Assembly (NCBI GenBank): GCA_035531675.1
Contig: DATKSL010000010.1
Coordinates: 1 to 64,000, forward strand
Source: JAJPIG01 sp035531675
Lineage (GTDB): Bacteria > Desulfobacterota > Binatia > Binatales > Binataceae
Length of the DNA stretch: 64,000 bases
Reading direction: 5' to 3'
In this document: piece after piece, positions 43,926-52,823 of the stretch
How positions within the stretch are numbered: the first letter of the stretch is position 1
How the letters are laid out: the number at the start of each line of letters is the position of its first letter
Program-made: the position numbers and the translations under genes
The notes under the pieces: model-generated
What the model saw: the letters and a program-made list of their open reading frames with translations, nothing else
What the model was told of the DNA's origin: nothing
Database searches by the model: none

Positions 43926-45101
43926 ATGATCGATAGCGAACAGGAACTGATTTCGAGGGCGACCGGGTTAAGGGCGCTGCTCGAAAAGAATGCGGCGCAG
44001 AGCGAGGCGGAGCGCCGACTCGTCGAGGAGAATATGCGCGCGCTCGATAGCGCCGGGCTGATGGAGATCATGCTGCCGCGGCGACTCGGCGGGCAGGGCG
44101 CCTCGATGGCCACGATGCTGCGCGCGTCGGCCGAGCTGGCGAAGGGCTGTCCCTCGACCGCGTGGGTGCACGCGGTGATGAATATCTCGGCGTGGTTCGC
44201 GACGCGCGCGTCCGCGCGGCTCCAGCAGGACATCTTTCGCGATACCGTCCAGCCGCGTCTTTGCGGCTCGCTCGAGCCGACCAAAACGGTCCGCGCGGTC
44301 GAGGGCGGCGCGATCGTCAGCGGGCGCTGGGATTTCACCTCGGGATGCTGGCATGCCAACTGGTGTATCTGCGGCGTGCCGATCGCCGACGCGGCCGGCA
44401 ACTTCACCGACGTCGGCTGGGCGTTCATCCCGATGGCGCAGCTCAAGATTGTCGATTCATGGTACGTCGCCGGGATGAAGGGCACCGGCAGTTGTATGGT
44501 CGTCGCCGACGAGTTGTTCGTGCCGGCCCATCGCCTGATGTCGCTGCGCGGCGAACATGTTGATCAAGACTGGATGACCCGCAATCGGCCGGAGCCCTGC
44601 GACTTCTGGCCGCTCAAGCCGGTGCTGGTGCTGGGCCTGATCGGTCCAATCCTGGGCATGGCCGAAGGAGCGCTGGAAGCGGTTGCGGCGCAGACGCAAA
44701 CGCGCGGAATCAAGTACACGGTTTACACCCGCAAATCGGACTCGCCGGTGGTGCAGCATCACTTCGCCAAGGCGGCCTTGATGATCGACAGCGCGCGCTT
44801 CCATATCCTGCGCGCGGCGGCCGACGTCGATCGCGCCGGCGAGGGCGTCGAGATGGATCCGATCGTGCGGGCGCGCGTGCGTGGCGATTGTGGCTACGCG
44901 TCCGACCTGGCGCGCGAGGCGGTGGAACTGCTGGTCTCGATCGCCGGCGGCACAGCCTTCCCTGAAACCGGCCAGATTCAGCGCTACTGGCGCGATATCG
45001 GGGTGGCCAGCCGCCACGCCTCGCTCACTGCCATGACGGATTTCGAAATCTACGGCCGCGTGCTTCTGGGCCGCGACTCGAACATCACGCACATCGTGTG
45101 A
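43926..45101 (+). CDS. Acyl-CoA dehydrogenase-like flavin monooxygenase (HsaA/HpaH group)
   Basis: 391 aa. ACAD fold with short N-terminus (LISRATGLRALLEKNAAQSEAERRL) and the group-D monooxygenase pattern LPRRLGGQGASMATMLRASAELAKGCPSTAWV, GRWDFTSGCWHANWCICG, MKGTGSCMVVADELFVPAHR. The active-site base used by true acyl-CoA dehydrogenases is not evident. Members hydroxylate phenols or steroid rings using reduced flavin from a reductase, or oxidise similar substrates; no reductase lies beside it. ATG 43926. Confidence 0.86.
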   Translation: MIDSEQELISRATGLRALLEKNAAQSEAERRLVEENMRALDSAGLMEIMLPRRLGGQGASMATMLRASAELAKGCPSTAWVHAVMNISAWFATRASARLQQDIFRDTVQPRLCGSLEPTKTVRAVEGGAIVSGRWDFTSGCWHANWCICGVPIADAAGNFTDVGWAFIPMAQLKIVDSWYVAGMKGTGSCMVVADELFVPAHRLMSLRGEHVDQDWMTRNRPEPCDFWPLKPVLVLGLIGPILGMAEGALEAVAAQTQTRGIKYTVYTRKSDSPVVQHHFAKAALMIDSARFHILRAAADVDRAGEGVEMDPIVRARVRGDCGYASDLAREAVELLVSIAGGTAFPETGQIQRYWRDIGVASRHASLTAMTDFEIYGRVLLGRDSNITHIV

Positions 45102-45167
45102 CGCGGCGCAGCATTCCCGTTCGAACGCTCCAGCCGCGCGCTTGCGCGGGTCGGCCCGAGCGGCGAG

Positions 45168-46229
45168 TCACCGACGCGAAGTGAAATTCTTGAAGTGAGG
45201 CATCACTTCGCGCGCGAACAATTCCATCGAATGGCGCGCCACCTTCGGGTCCATCCCGGGCAATCCGAGCGAGGGCGACATCTCATCCATCGGATGCGTC
45301 CTGAATAGTTCCTCGAGCTGTTTGATGATCGCGTCGGGCGAACCGATGAAGGCGGGGCCGTAGGGACCGCGTCCGGTCTTGCGCAACTCGCCGAGCGGCG
45401 GAACGCTCAGGTCCGGCTTTCCCGATGCGCCCAGCGGAGCCGAGGTCCGCCTGAGCAGCGTGTCGGCCTCGATCATCGCGTAGTGCTTTTCCATGTAATA
45501 GTGGATGTGCGGTTCCGCTTCGTCCCAGGCCTTCTCCGTGGTTTCGGCGACGTGCACGATCTGATGCATCGAGCGTTTGAACTGCCGCGGATCGTGTCCC
45601 GCCTTACGCAAGGCGTCGTCGTAGAACTCCTGCATCTCGGCGGGCGGCGTGGCGGCGAGATGATAGCCGCCGGCGCCCGCTTCGGTGAGCGCCTTGGGGC
45701 CGAAGGCCGCGACCCACAACGGGAACGGCTTCTGCACCGGCCGCGTGGTCATGCGGATGTTTTTGAAGTGGTAATATTTTCCGTCGTGATCGAAGGCGTC
45801 CTCTTCGAAGCATCTTCTGATCAACGCCAGACCTTCATGCATCCGGGCACGGCGCTCGCCGTAGGGGACGCCGAAGGTGCGGCATTCGTCCGGGCTGCCA
45901 CCCGGGCCGACGGCGAAATCCAGGCGGCCGTTGGACAGGATATCGACGGTCGCGGCGTCCTCGGCGGCCTGCACCGGATTATGCAGCGCCAGCAGGTAGA
46001 TCAGCGTGCCGACCCGAATGCGCTCGGTGCGCGCCGCGATGGTCGCCAAAATCGGGAACTGCGACGGCGACCATCCGCATTCCATGAAGTGATGCTCGCT
46101 GGTCCAGATGTGGCTGAAGCCGAGCTTCTCGCCGAGCACGGCGTTATCGACATAGCTCTGGTAGACCTCGTGGTCCGGACGGCGCCACTTGGGAGGGTTG
46201 CGAATAATCAATATGAGGCCAAAGTCCAT
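45168..46229 (-). CDS. LLM-class flavin-dependent oxidoreductase (luciferase-like)
   Basis: 353 aa. MDFGLILIIRNPPKW start, HIWTSEHHFMECGWSPSQFPILATIAARTERIRVGTLIYLLALHNPVQAAEDAATVDILSNGRLDFAVGPG: the bacterial-luciferase-like monooxygenase pattern with the conserved EHHF and GR-ldfavG. Distinct from the LLM protein at 40.5-41.5 kb. Probably an FMNH2-dependent monooxygenase on an alkyl or aldehyde substrate; not assignable further. ATG 46229. Convergent with the HsaA-like gene. Confidence 0.9.
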   Translation of the reverse strand: MDFGLILIIRNPPKWRRPDHEVYQSYVDNAVLGEKLGFSHIWTSEHHFMECGWSPSQFPILATIAARTERIRVGTLIYLLALHNPVQAAEDAATVDILSNGRLDFAVGPGGSPDECRTFGVPYGERRARMHEGLALIRRCFEEDAFDHDGKYYHFKNIRMTTRPVQKPFPLWVAAFGPKALTEAGAGGYHLAATPPAEMQEFYDDALRKAGHDPRQFKRSMHQIVHVAETTEKAWDEAEPHIHYYMEKHYAMIEADTLLRRTSAPLGASGKPDLSVPPLGELRKTGRGPYGPAFIGSPDAIIKQLEELFRTHPMDEMSPSLGLPGMDPKVARHSMELFAREVMPHFKNFTSRR

Positions 46230-46606
46230 CGGCGTATTTCTCCGTGAAGTTTCAAAGCGCCGTGGTCGCTCGCTTCAACAGCCTCGGCAACCAAACTTCA
46301 TTTGCGGCACGACTGCAATCTTTTGGCGCGCCTTCTCCAGATAGGTCAACATTCCAGGCATTGCAAGTCTCTAACGCATCGTGGCCGCGCAATTGCGCTC
46401 GGCGCCGCTGCGGCGCGGTTCTGACAGGCGCAAACGAAAACCTGCCTTTAGTTCGATATATCGAGTCGATATATCGTAATGCTGTAGATGAACGCGATGG
46501 AACCGAACCGGGCAAAGGCGCGAACGGCGACTGACAGGAAACGGGCGCGCGAAAATCACCGCCGCCGCGTCGCGAACTGAGTCAGGGCCGGCTGCGGCAG
46601 TAGGCA
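46230..46606. other. Intergenic control region between the LLM gene and the efflux operon
   Basis: 377 bp with no convincing gene; a 30-codon frame from ATG 46487 is too short and has no ribosome site. It holds the promoters of two divergent transcripts and a double palindrome at 46454-46476 (separate entry). It is more A/T-rich near that site. Confidence 0.5.
46454..46476. promoter_or_regulatory. Candidate regulator binding site (double palindrome)
   Basis: CGATATATCG occurs twice (46454-46463 and 46467-46476), separated by three bases; each copy is itself a palindrome. This is the form of an operator for a TetR-, PadR- or MarR-type repressor. It lies about 130 bp upstream of the membrane-fusion gene of an efflux operon, whose family is often repressed this way. 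No regulator gene is adjacent. Confidence 0.5.
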
Positions 46607-47491
46607 ATGAGTACCATCGTCAGCAGAGCCATGAAGGTTGCCGTCGTCGCGCTGATTCTCGGCGCCGGCTATTACCTGGGCGGCAGGTATCTGTGGCCTG
46701 CTCCCGATACCACGACGATCCGGACCGTCGGCATCATCGAAGCGCCTGAGGTGAATATTACCAGCCGCATCGCCGGCCGGATCGTGCAGTTTGACCTGCT
46801 CGAGGGCGATACGGTCGCGCGCGGCCAGGTCGTCTGCCGCATCGAGGAAGTCGACATCAAGAACCAGCTCGCCAAGGCGCGCGGCGATCTCCAAAACGCC
46901 GAGGCCACGCTGCGCAATGCGCAGATCACGAGTGCGCGTACCGACCGGCTCTACGCCGAGAAGGTGGTATCGGCCAAGGAGCGCGACGACGCGCACGCGA
47001 CGCTCGACAGCGACCGCGGCGCGGTGGTGGCCGCCAAAGCCAACGTGCAGTATTACGCTGACCAGTTAAACGACACCGTCATCCGCGCGCCGATCTCCGG
47101 CACCGTGGTGAGCAAGAATCTCCAGATCGGCGAATGGGTCACGCCGGGAACGCCCATCCTGACGGTCGACGATCTCTCGACCATCTGGGCGCGGGTTGAT
47201 GTGCAGGAAACTGACCTCGGCGCGATCCACGTCGGCAGCCCCGCGCAAGTGACCTTGCCGACCCATCCGCCGCTGGAGTTTACCGGGCAGGTGATGGCGA
47301 TCGGGCAGGAGGGGCAGTTCGCGACCCAGACCGACGTGCGGCGCGGACGCCAGGACATCCGCACGTTTTATGTGAAAGTGCGGGTCTTGCAGCCGAGCGG
47401 ACAGGTAAAACCGGGGATGACCGCCGAGGTCACATTTGCGCGCGACAATGGAATCGCAATCAGCAGCAATACGGGCACGCGAGCTCACTAA
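46607..47491 (+). CDS. HlyD-family membrane fusion protein (efflux)
   Basis: 294 aa. One N-terminal membrane anchor (VAVVALILGAGYYLGGRYLW). The split biotinyl-lipoyl halves are SRIAGRIVQFDLLEGDTVARGQVVCRIE and TVIRAPISGTVVSKNLQIGEWVTPGTPI, flanking an alpha-hairpin (KNQLAKARGDLQNAEATLRNAQITSARTDRLYAEK). A beta-barrel domain ends the protein. Links the inner-membrane ABC-2 exporter encoded next to an outer channel. ATG 46607; the ATPase gene overlaps its 3' end. Confidence 0.92.
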   Translation: MSTIVSRAMKVAVVALILGAGYYLGGRYLWPAPDTTTIRTVGIIEAPEVNITSRIAGRIVQFDLLEGDTVARGQVVCRIEEVDIKNQLAKARGDLQNAEATLRNAQITSARTDRLYAEKVVSAKERDDAHATLDSDRGAVVAAKANVQYYADQLNDTVIRAPISGTVVSKNLQIGEWVTPGTPILTVDDLSTIWARVDVQETDLGAIHVGSPAQVTLPTHPPLEFTGQVMAIGQEGQFATQTDVRRGRQDIRTFYVKVRVLQPSGQVKPGMTAEVTFARDNGIAISSNTGTRAH

Positions 47492-48464
47492 GCGCTTCGG
47501 CGCGTTCACCGCCGTCGATCACGTGACCTTCGAGGTTCGGCGCGGAGAACTTTTCGGCCTGCTCGGACCCAATGGTGCCGGCAAGACCACGCTCAGCCGG
47601 ATGCTTACGACGCTGATCGCGCCAACCTCAGGACAGGGATTCGTCGCCGGCTTCGACGTTGCGCGCGATCCCGAGCGCGTGCGCAAGGCGATCGGCGTCA
47701 TCCCGCAGGCGCTGACTTCCGACCTCGACCTCACCGGATGGGAGAACGTCGATATCTACGGCGGCTTCTACAATCTCAGCCGGCGCCAGCGGCGCGAGCG
47801 CGGACAGCATCTGATTCATATGGTGGGGCTGACCGAGCGCGCCAACGATCTGGTGCAGACCTACTCGGGCGGGATGCGCCGGCGGCTGGAAATCGCGCGC
47901 GGGCTTATTCATTCGCCCGAAGTACTGTTCCTCGATGAGCCGACGATCGGACTCGATCCGCAAAGCCGGCGCGCCGTGTGGGAGTTGCTCGAGCAGTTGC
48001 GGCGCGAGACCGGGCTTACGATTTCGCTCACCACGCATTACATGGACGAGGCGGAAACCCTGTGCGACCGCATCGCGATCGTCGACGCCGGCAAGATTAT
48101 CGCGATCGGAACGCCGGCCGAGCTCAAGGCGAAGGTCGAGGGCTCGGATCGGATCGAACTCGAAGTGCAGGGCGACGTCGAAAAGACCGTCGCGGTGCTG
48201 CGCGGCCAGCCCGGCGTCCACGACGTCAGGTGCGATCCTGACGGAGCGATTATCGTCTCAGTCGACGATGGCGCGCACGCGATGCCGAAGATTATCGGCG
48301 AACTCGAAAGCGCCGGCGCCGCGGTCTCCTCGATCAAGCTGGAGCGGATGTCGCTCGAGGACGTTTTCATCCGTTTCACCGGGCGGCGGCTGCGCGACGA
48401 ACCGGCGCGCAAGGGCGGTTTCTTTAGTTCGAGCTTCGGAATGCCGATGCCGCCGGGACGCTGA
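47448..48464 (+). CDS. ABC-2 type exporter ATPase
   Basis: 338 aa. Walker A GPNGAGKTT, signature YSGGMRRRLEIARGL, Walker B LFLDEPTIGLDP, switch His in TTHYMDEAE. The C-terminal ~90 residues form the extension typical of drug-resistance (DrrA/NodI-like) ATPases. ATG 47448 (in-frame TTG 47436 also possible) lies within the membrane-fusion gene, giving a 44-nt overlap in another frame: tight coupling. Pairs with the permease that follows after 12 nt. Confidence 0.94.
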   Translation: MESQSAAIRARELTKRFGAFTAVDHVTFEVRRGELFGLLGPNGAGKTTLSRMLTTLIAPTSGQGFVAGFDVARDPERVRKAIGVIPQALTSDLDLTGWENVDIYGGFYNLSRRQRRERGQHLIHMVGLTERANDLVQTYSGGMRRRLEIARGLIHSPEVLFLDEPTIGLDPQSRRAVWELLEQLRRETGLTISLTTHYMDEAETLCDRIAIVDAGKIIAIGTPAELKAKVEGSDRIELEVQGDVEKTVAVLRGQPGVHDVRCDPDGAIIVSVDDGAHAMPKIIGELESAGAAVSSIKLERMSLEDVFIRFTGRRLRDEPARKGGFFSSSFGMPMPPGR

Positions 48465-48476
48465 CGGAGACTTGTC

Positions 48477-49595
48477 ATGAGAAAAACCTGGTCGATTATG
48501 CGGCGCGACCTGCTCAAGCTGGGGCGCAATCCGCTCACCGTCTTCACCAGCGTGCTGCTGCCGATCATCTATTTGGTGATCTTCGGCAACTCGTTCCAGG
48601 GCGTGCTCAAACATCTGCCGGTGGTGATCGTCAGCCAGGACAACGGTCCGTATGCGATTCGCGTGATGGAGCAGATGCAGGCGCTGGCCGCCGGCCCCAA
48701 GACCATCGCGATCACCTACCAAAGCGACCCCGGCACCGCGATCCGCGAGGTGCGCGACGGCGTCTACAAGGCCGCGCTGATCATCCCGCCGGGCTTCAGC
48801 CACAACATCGCCGAAGGCCGCATCGGTGAGATCGGCCTGTTCACCGACAACGTCGATACTATCAGCGCCGCGACCCTGACCGGCGTCTTCAGCCAGGCCA
48901 CCGCCGCGATCCGCGCCGGTTACGTCACCGCGCGCGAGCCCAAGCTCGACCGGATCGTATTGCGGCCGAGCAACCTGTTCACCACCGTCGATTACGACCG
49001 CTCGCTGATTCCGGGCGTGATCGTGATGGCGTTGTTCATGGGCTCGCTGACCTCGGGCGTTTTCAACTGGGTGATGGACCGCTTCATGGGCATCACGGAG
49101 TGCTACCTGGTGACGCCGCTGTCGCGATGGAACCTGGCCGCGGGCGTGCTGGGCTCGAGCGTGCTGGTGACCAGCGTCGCGTCGGTAATCGTGCTGGCGG
49201 TGGGATTGCTGATCACCCGCACCACCATCACCGGCGGCGCGCCGGCCGCCGCGATGCTGGTCGGGGTAATTGTGCTTGGGGCGACCGGGATCCTCGCGAT
49301 GACCTTCGTGGTGCTGGCGCGCGCCAACAATCCGCGCATCGTGGGAGTGTCGGCCGGCTTCCTTAACGTGATCCTGTTCTTCCCCAGCGGCGCGATCTAT
49401 CCGATCGAGAGCTTTCCGCCGTGGTTGCGGACCTTCGCGCACTTCAATCCCGAGACCCATGCGGTGAGCGCGCTCAAATCGATCCTGTTCAAGGGCGCAA
49501 ACTTCGCTGCGATCTCCGGCGACCTGGGGTTTCTGATGGTCTTCACCGCGATCATGCTGATGCTTGCGAGTCTGACGATAAAGCGCACCCTCTAG
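48477..49595 (+). CDS. ABC-2 type exporter permease
   Basis: 372 aa. One N-terminal helix (NPLTVFTSVLLPIIYLVIFG), a large extracytoplasmic loop (~60-170), then five helices, including PSGAIYPIESFPPWLRTFAHFNPETHAVSALK, the conserved ABC-2 segment. ATG 48477 with GGAG upstream. Forms a pump with the preceding ATPase and fusion protein; substrate probably a drug or lipid-like compound. Confidence 0.92.
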   Translation: MRKTWSIMRRDLLKLGRNPLTVFTSVLLPIIYLVIFGNSFQGVLKHLPVVIVSQDNGPYAIRVMEQMQALAAGPKTIAITYQSDPGTAIREVRDGVYKAALIIPPGFSHNIAEGRIGEIGLFTDNVDTISAATLTGVFSQATAAIRAGYVTAREPKLDRIVLRPSNLFTTVDYDRSLIPGVIVMALFMGSLTSGVFNWVMDRFMGITECYLVTPLSRWNLAAGVLGSSVLVTSVASVIVLAVGLLITRTTITGGAPAAAMLVGVIVLGATGILAMTFVVLARANNPRIVGVSAGFLNVILFFPSGAIYPIESFPPWLRTFAHFNPETHAVSALKSILFKGANFAAISGDLGFLMVFTAIMLMLASLTIKRTL

Positions 49596-49610
49596 CGATC
49601 GGGGCGGGTT

Positions 49611-50810
49611 TCACCTGCCCGCGTCTGCGCCGAGGCCGAGAACCTGGCAAACCGTCCTGGCGATCATGAGTTCTTCATCGGTGTGAATGACACGCACCGC
49701 GACCCGGCTGGCCGCGCCAGAAATCACCCCCGCATTGGCTGCGTTCCGTTTTTCTTCAACTTCGATTCCAAGGAAGCCCAGCCCATCGCAAATTCGCGCG
49801 CGCACCGGGGGCGCATGCTCGCCGATGCCGCCGGCGAACACCAGCGTGTCGAGTCCGCCCAACGCCGCCGCGAAGGCGCCGATCCATTTCTTGACCTGGT
49901 AGCAAAACAGCGCGATCGCTTCGGCCGCCCGCGCGTCCTGCGCTTCAATCGCGAGCAAATCACGCATGTCGGAACTGGTCTCCGACACGCCGAGCAATCC
50001 GGACTGGAAATTGACCAGCTGGTTGAACTGCTGCGCGCTCATTTGCTCAGTGCGCGCCAGATACCAGTTCAGTCCGGGATCGAGATCGCCCGAGCGAGTG
50101 CTCATCGGCAGCCCGGCGGTCGGGGTGAAACTCATGCTGGTGTCCACTGATTTGCCGTGATGCACCGCGGCCAGACTCGCGCCGTTGCCGAGATGGGCGA
50201 GGATGACGCGGCCTTGTGCGGCCTCCGATCCGGCGACGCGAGCCAGTTCTTCCATCAGAAACGCGTACGACAAGCCGTGAAACCCGTAGCGTCGCACGCC
50301 CTGCGCCTGGTAGCGGCGCGGGATCGGCAGCAGTTGGGCCACTTGCGGCAAGTCATGATGAAAAGCGGTGTCGAAACAGGCCACCTGCGGCAGGTCGGGA
50401 AAGCGGCGATGAAACGCCTGGGTCAGCAGAATCTCCTCCGGCAGATGCTCAGGATCGAATGGATCGAGCCGGTGCAACTCCTCGACCATCGCGGCCGTGA
50501 TTCGCTGCGGCGCGCTATACTTCGGCCCGCCGTGCACCACGCGATGGCCGACCGCGGTCAAAGCGCCACCGCCGCTGCCTGCAGCCAGCCAATCCATCAA
50601 CACCTTTACTGCTTCGGTATGGTTCGGCACCGACAACGTTCGGGAAAAGCTCTCCGAACCTTTGACGGCGAAGGTCGCATCCGGCAGGCCGATCCGTTCG
50701 ATACTTCCGTCCAGCGCGCGATGCAGCGAGTGGCCGACTTCAAACAACGCGAACTTGATGCTCGAGGAGCCGCCATTGATCGTCAGGACGCGCGAGTTGG
50801 TTGACGTCAT
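49611..50810 (-). CDS. ackA: Acetate kinase
   Basis: 399 aa. Interconverts acetate/ATP with acetyl phosphate/ADP. Family blocks: VLTINGGSSSIKFALFE at the start (Asn and Ser of the phosphate loop), VGHRVVHGGPKY, CFDTAFH, RRYGFHGLSY, AHLGNGASLAAV, SVDTSMSFTPTAGLPMSTRSGDLDP, FAGGIGEHAPPVRARI. ATG 50810, sited directly before the conserved N-terminus. No pta gene beside it. It is the last chromosomal gene before the integrated element, whose left end starts 31 bp away. Confidence 0.94.
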   Translation of the reverse strand: MTSTNSRVLTINGGSSSIKFALFEVGHSLHRALDGSIERIGLPDATFAVKGSESFSRTLSVPNHTEAVKVLMDWLAAGSGGGALTAVGHRVVHGGPKYSAPQRITAAMVEELHRLDPFDPEHLPEEILLTQAFHRRFPDLPQVACFDTAFHHDLPQVAQLLPIPRRYQAQGVRRYGFHGLSYAFLMEELARVAGSEAAQGRVILAHLGNGASLAAVHHGKSVDTSMSFTPTAGLPMSTRSGDLDPGLNWYLARTEQMSAQQFNQLVNFQSGLLGVSETSSDMRDLLAIEAQDARAAEAIALFCYQVKKWIGAFAAALGGLDTLVFAGGIGEHAPPVRARICDGLGFLGIEVEEKRNAANAGVISGAASRVAVRVIHTDEELMIARTVCQVLGLGADAGR

Positions 50811-50840
50811 TGGTAAGCCGGCGGGATGAGTACCCCGCAG

Positions 50841-50864
50841 ATGGTGGAGGCGGGGGGAATTGAA
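50841..50864 (+). repeat. Left attachment site (tmRNA 3'-end copy)
   Basis: 24 bases identical to 57657-57680, the 3' end of ssrA on the minus strand (CCA end plus part of the T arm). The next base differs, marking the end of identity. It is the direct repeat left by site-specific insertion into ssrA. Confidence 0.9.
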
Positions 50865-50917
50865 TATCGCCGGAAATGCTCCATTGTGACTTACAATTTT
50901 CCAACCAACTAGAGCGG

Positions 50918-50937
50918 TTACCCCGAAAATTACCCCC
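50918..50937 (+). repeat. Candidate integrase arm-type site, left
   Basis: TTACCCCGAAAATTACCCCC, matching 57524-57543 at the right end at 18 of 20 positions. Such pairs near both ends of P4-type elements are typical integrase/AlpA binding sites. Confidence 0.5.
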
Positions 50938-51121
50938 AAGGCTTCGTTCTTACTCGACTTCCGAGGGGGGCTCCGTCCCGCCAATCGCGATTCGCTAGCT
51001 TACCATGCCTGCCGCCTGACGCTGAGTGTGGCCGCGCGGCATCATTCCATTTTTAGAAGACGCGCTACGGGTGGTCTTCACCCCGGTTCTTCCTTTTGAA
51101 AGGGCAAATGAATTCCTTTTG

Positions 51122-51215
51122 CATAGGTTCCAAGGCCGAGCGAGAGATCCCTTGCCGGGCGGGTACCTTGCCGCCTACAGGTCCTACAAAACGACGGTAG
51201 CGTAGCCTCTCTCCG
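51122..51215 (+). repeat. Duplicated leader sequence, copy A
   Basis: Starts with CATAGGTTCCAAGGC, repeated exactly at 52220-52234. Further matching words follow in the same order (GGT-ACC, AGGTCCT, AAAACG, GTAG, TCTCT, CCCA), while the bases between them differ. It precedes the lipoprotein gene at 51360. Spaced conservation suggests a structured RNA or a promoter/regulator module rather than a simple DNA repeat. Confidence 0.5.
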
Positions 51216-51359
51216 ATGCGCGGGTCCCATTTTGGGGGATATCTTCTTCTGAGTGAGCGCCATTCTCGTTTTCACCGCACCGCTGGGCCGGCTACCCCTG
51301 TAGGTTTCGTCGGAAGGAAGCTATTCTCGCGAACATCTCCTGGACAAGGGGGCTTCGTT

Positions 51360-52202
51360 ATGGGACCGCTCATCGCGTGGAAGGCGCGAGGTGCTCTCGT
51401 ACTGGCCGCGTGCTGCTTGCTCGCAGCATGCGCACCGAACCGAGCGCAGTGGATGGCGAAGGCCGCCAACCAGCAAGCTCGGTCAGCTACTGCGGATATT
51501 GCCCCGCCCGACCAGTTCAAGGCCATCGCTTTAGACGGAGCCAACCAGCTAGATGCTTTGCGCACGTTTGTTTTTCATCGCTTCGCTCAAGACCAAAGCC
51601 TTCCCGCTAAGGTGCGAACGAGGGCTAGCAATGATGAAATCGACTCCGCCACCATAAGCTATCGGCTGCGAGAAATTGCTGGCAGTCAGACGGACCAGGG
51701 TTTTGTCACTGCGGTGTTCGCCCTGTGCGACGTCAATTCCAAAAGGGCAAGCGCCAACCTGGGGCCGACGCTGACGCGGCTCGGAGAGGGCGCAGCCAAC
51801 GACCCCGCCTTCCCGGCAAGCATCCGCCCACAGGTCGCCACGTATTGGGAAACATTCGGCGCGAGGCTGACAGCGGTGCCCGATAAGTGCGCACGGGCGG
51901 AGCAGGCAATCGCCGAGGCGAGCCAGCAGGAGCAGCAAGCCGAAGCGAATCATCAGGCGAACGTAGCCGCCGCTGCGAATGTTGCGACGGCTTTACTGGT
52001 AGGGGCAGCTATCCTTGGCGGTGCCGTAGTGCAGGCCAATGCCGCCGCACAGCAGCAAAATCAGGCGGCGTTCCAGCAATGGCAGACTCAGGTGCAGCTA
52101 CAGAACATCGACGCTGATCTTCGCCGGCAAAATTATCTTCTTCAGCAGCCATCGTATAACCCCTCCTTTCCAGCACCCGCCCCGCCGATACAGCCTCCGT
52201 GA
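51360..52202 (+). CDS. Putative lipoprotein, element cargo
   Basis: 280 aa. Lipoprotein signal: basic start, ALVLAACCLLAAC with the lipobox Cys near residue 24. The middle (residues ~45-190) is helical with no recognised domain; later comes a long Ala/Gln-rich stretch including a possible membrane-associated helix (AANVATALLVGAAILGGAV) and a Pro-rich end (APAPPIQPP). ATG 51360 has AGGGGG upstream. Follows leader copy A. Function unknown; could act at the cell surface, for example in exclusion of other elements. Confidence 0.7.
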   Translation: MGPLIAWKARGALVLAACCLLAACAPNRAQWMAKAANQQARSATADIAPPDQFKAIALDGANQLDALRTFVFHRFAQDQSLPAKVRTRASNDEIDSATISYRLREIAGSQTDQGFVTAVFALCDVNSKRASANLGPTLTRLGEGAANDPAFPASIRPQVATYWETFGARLTAVPDKCARAEQAIAEASQQEQQAEANHQANVAAAANVATALLVGAAILGGAVVQANAAAQQQNQAAFQQWQTQVQLQNIDADLRRQNYLLQQPSYNPSFPAPAPPIQPP

Positions 52203-52219
52203 CGTGGCTCGGCCTGCAT

Positions 52220-52306
52220 CATAGGTTCCAAGGCGGATTTCGTCCTCAGTCAGGGGTAACCTGCCTGAGGTCCTGCGGGCCAAAACGTAGGGTCTCTGAA
52301 CGAACC
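52220..52306 (+). repeat. Duplicated leader sequence, copy B
   Basis: CATAGGTTCCAAGGC plus the same ordered words as copy A. It can fold with CCTCAG pairing CTGAGG around an inner CAGG/CCTG, and GGTTC near the start can pair with GAACC near the end. Precedes the membrane protein gene at 52326. Confidence 0.5.
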
Positions 52307-52325
52307 CCACATTGAAGGAGCGCCG

Positions 52326-52754
52326 GTGAAACCAGGAAAATTCCCAGAAATACCCGAGAGGGTCATGAAGAGACAGGCGGAATTAAAGGCGCGTCTTAAA
52401 GGCTGGGCTTTGATCGTGACCATGTGCCTGTTGGGGGCTGTCTCGGTCGGCTGTATTATCTGGTTCATGGCCGCTTATTTCGTCCCCGCGTTGAGCAGTG
52501 GCGGCGATACCATCCAGCGGCTTGGGCTAGTCGGTGCCTACGACTACTACGCTGAAGTTTTTCGGAAGAGCGTCAACAGCTTAGAGCCAGTCGATCGTTT
52601 GTTTTTGCAAATCACGATTATTTCCCTCCTAATGGCGTGGATCGTTGGATCACATCTAGACCGCTTCGGCAAAGACCTGCAGGGCCAGCTTGATAACCTG
52701 GCCGAGCAACTGAACGAAGTGAAGGACAATCTGGCGAGTATGAGACGGCCGTAG
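52326..52754 (+). CDS. Small membrane protein, element cargo
   Basis: 142 aa. Two hydrophobic segments: ALIVTMCLLGAVSVGCIIWFM (~28-50) and LFLQITIISLLMAWIVG (~92-108), with a charged N-terminus and a coiled-coil-like C-terminus (FGKDLQGQLDNLAEQLNEVKDNLASM). GTG start at 52326 with AAGGAG upstream. No family recognised. Located behind leader copy B. Confidence 0.68.
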   Translation: MKPGKFPEIPERVMKRQAELKARLKGWALIVTMCLLGAVSVGCIIWFMAAYFVPALSSGGDTIQRLGLVGAYDYYAEVFRKSVNSLEPVDRLFLQITIISLLMAWIVGSHLDRFGKDLQGQLDNLAEQLNEVKDNLASMRRP

Positions 52755-52823
52755 ACAGGCTCCGACCTCTGAGGGGAGATGGTCGGGCACGATCCAAACC
52801 CCTAGCGCCAAGAGGCGCACAAG

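Larger units (their letters stand above)
50865..51359. other. Gene-free left end of the integrative element
   Basis: 495 bp without a supportable gene. It holds an integrase arm-type repeat (50918-50937) and the first copy of a leader sequence shared with 52220 onward (from 51122). A small minus-strand frame at 51078-51275 lacks a ribosome site and family signal and is not accepted. Confidence 0.5.

Noticed and set aside
46487..46579. 30-codon frame resembling the start of a TetR regulator
   Set aside because: Too short, no helix-turn-helix, no ribosome site.
47436..47491. Frameshift between the membrane-fusion and ATPase genes
   Set aside because: Both proteins are complete; the overlap is a normal operon arrangement.
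50842..50864. A separate tRNA gene at the left end of the element
   Set aside because: Only the 3' end of the tmRNA tRNA-like domain is duplicated; no cloverleaf can form.
51078..51275. Small minus-strand gene in the element
   Set aside because: No ribosome site, no family signal, overlaps the leader repeat.
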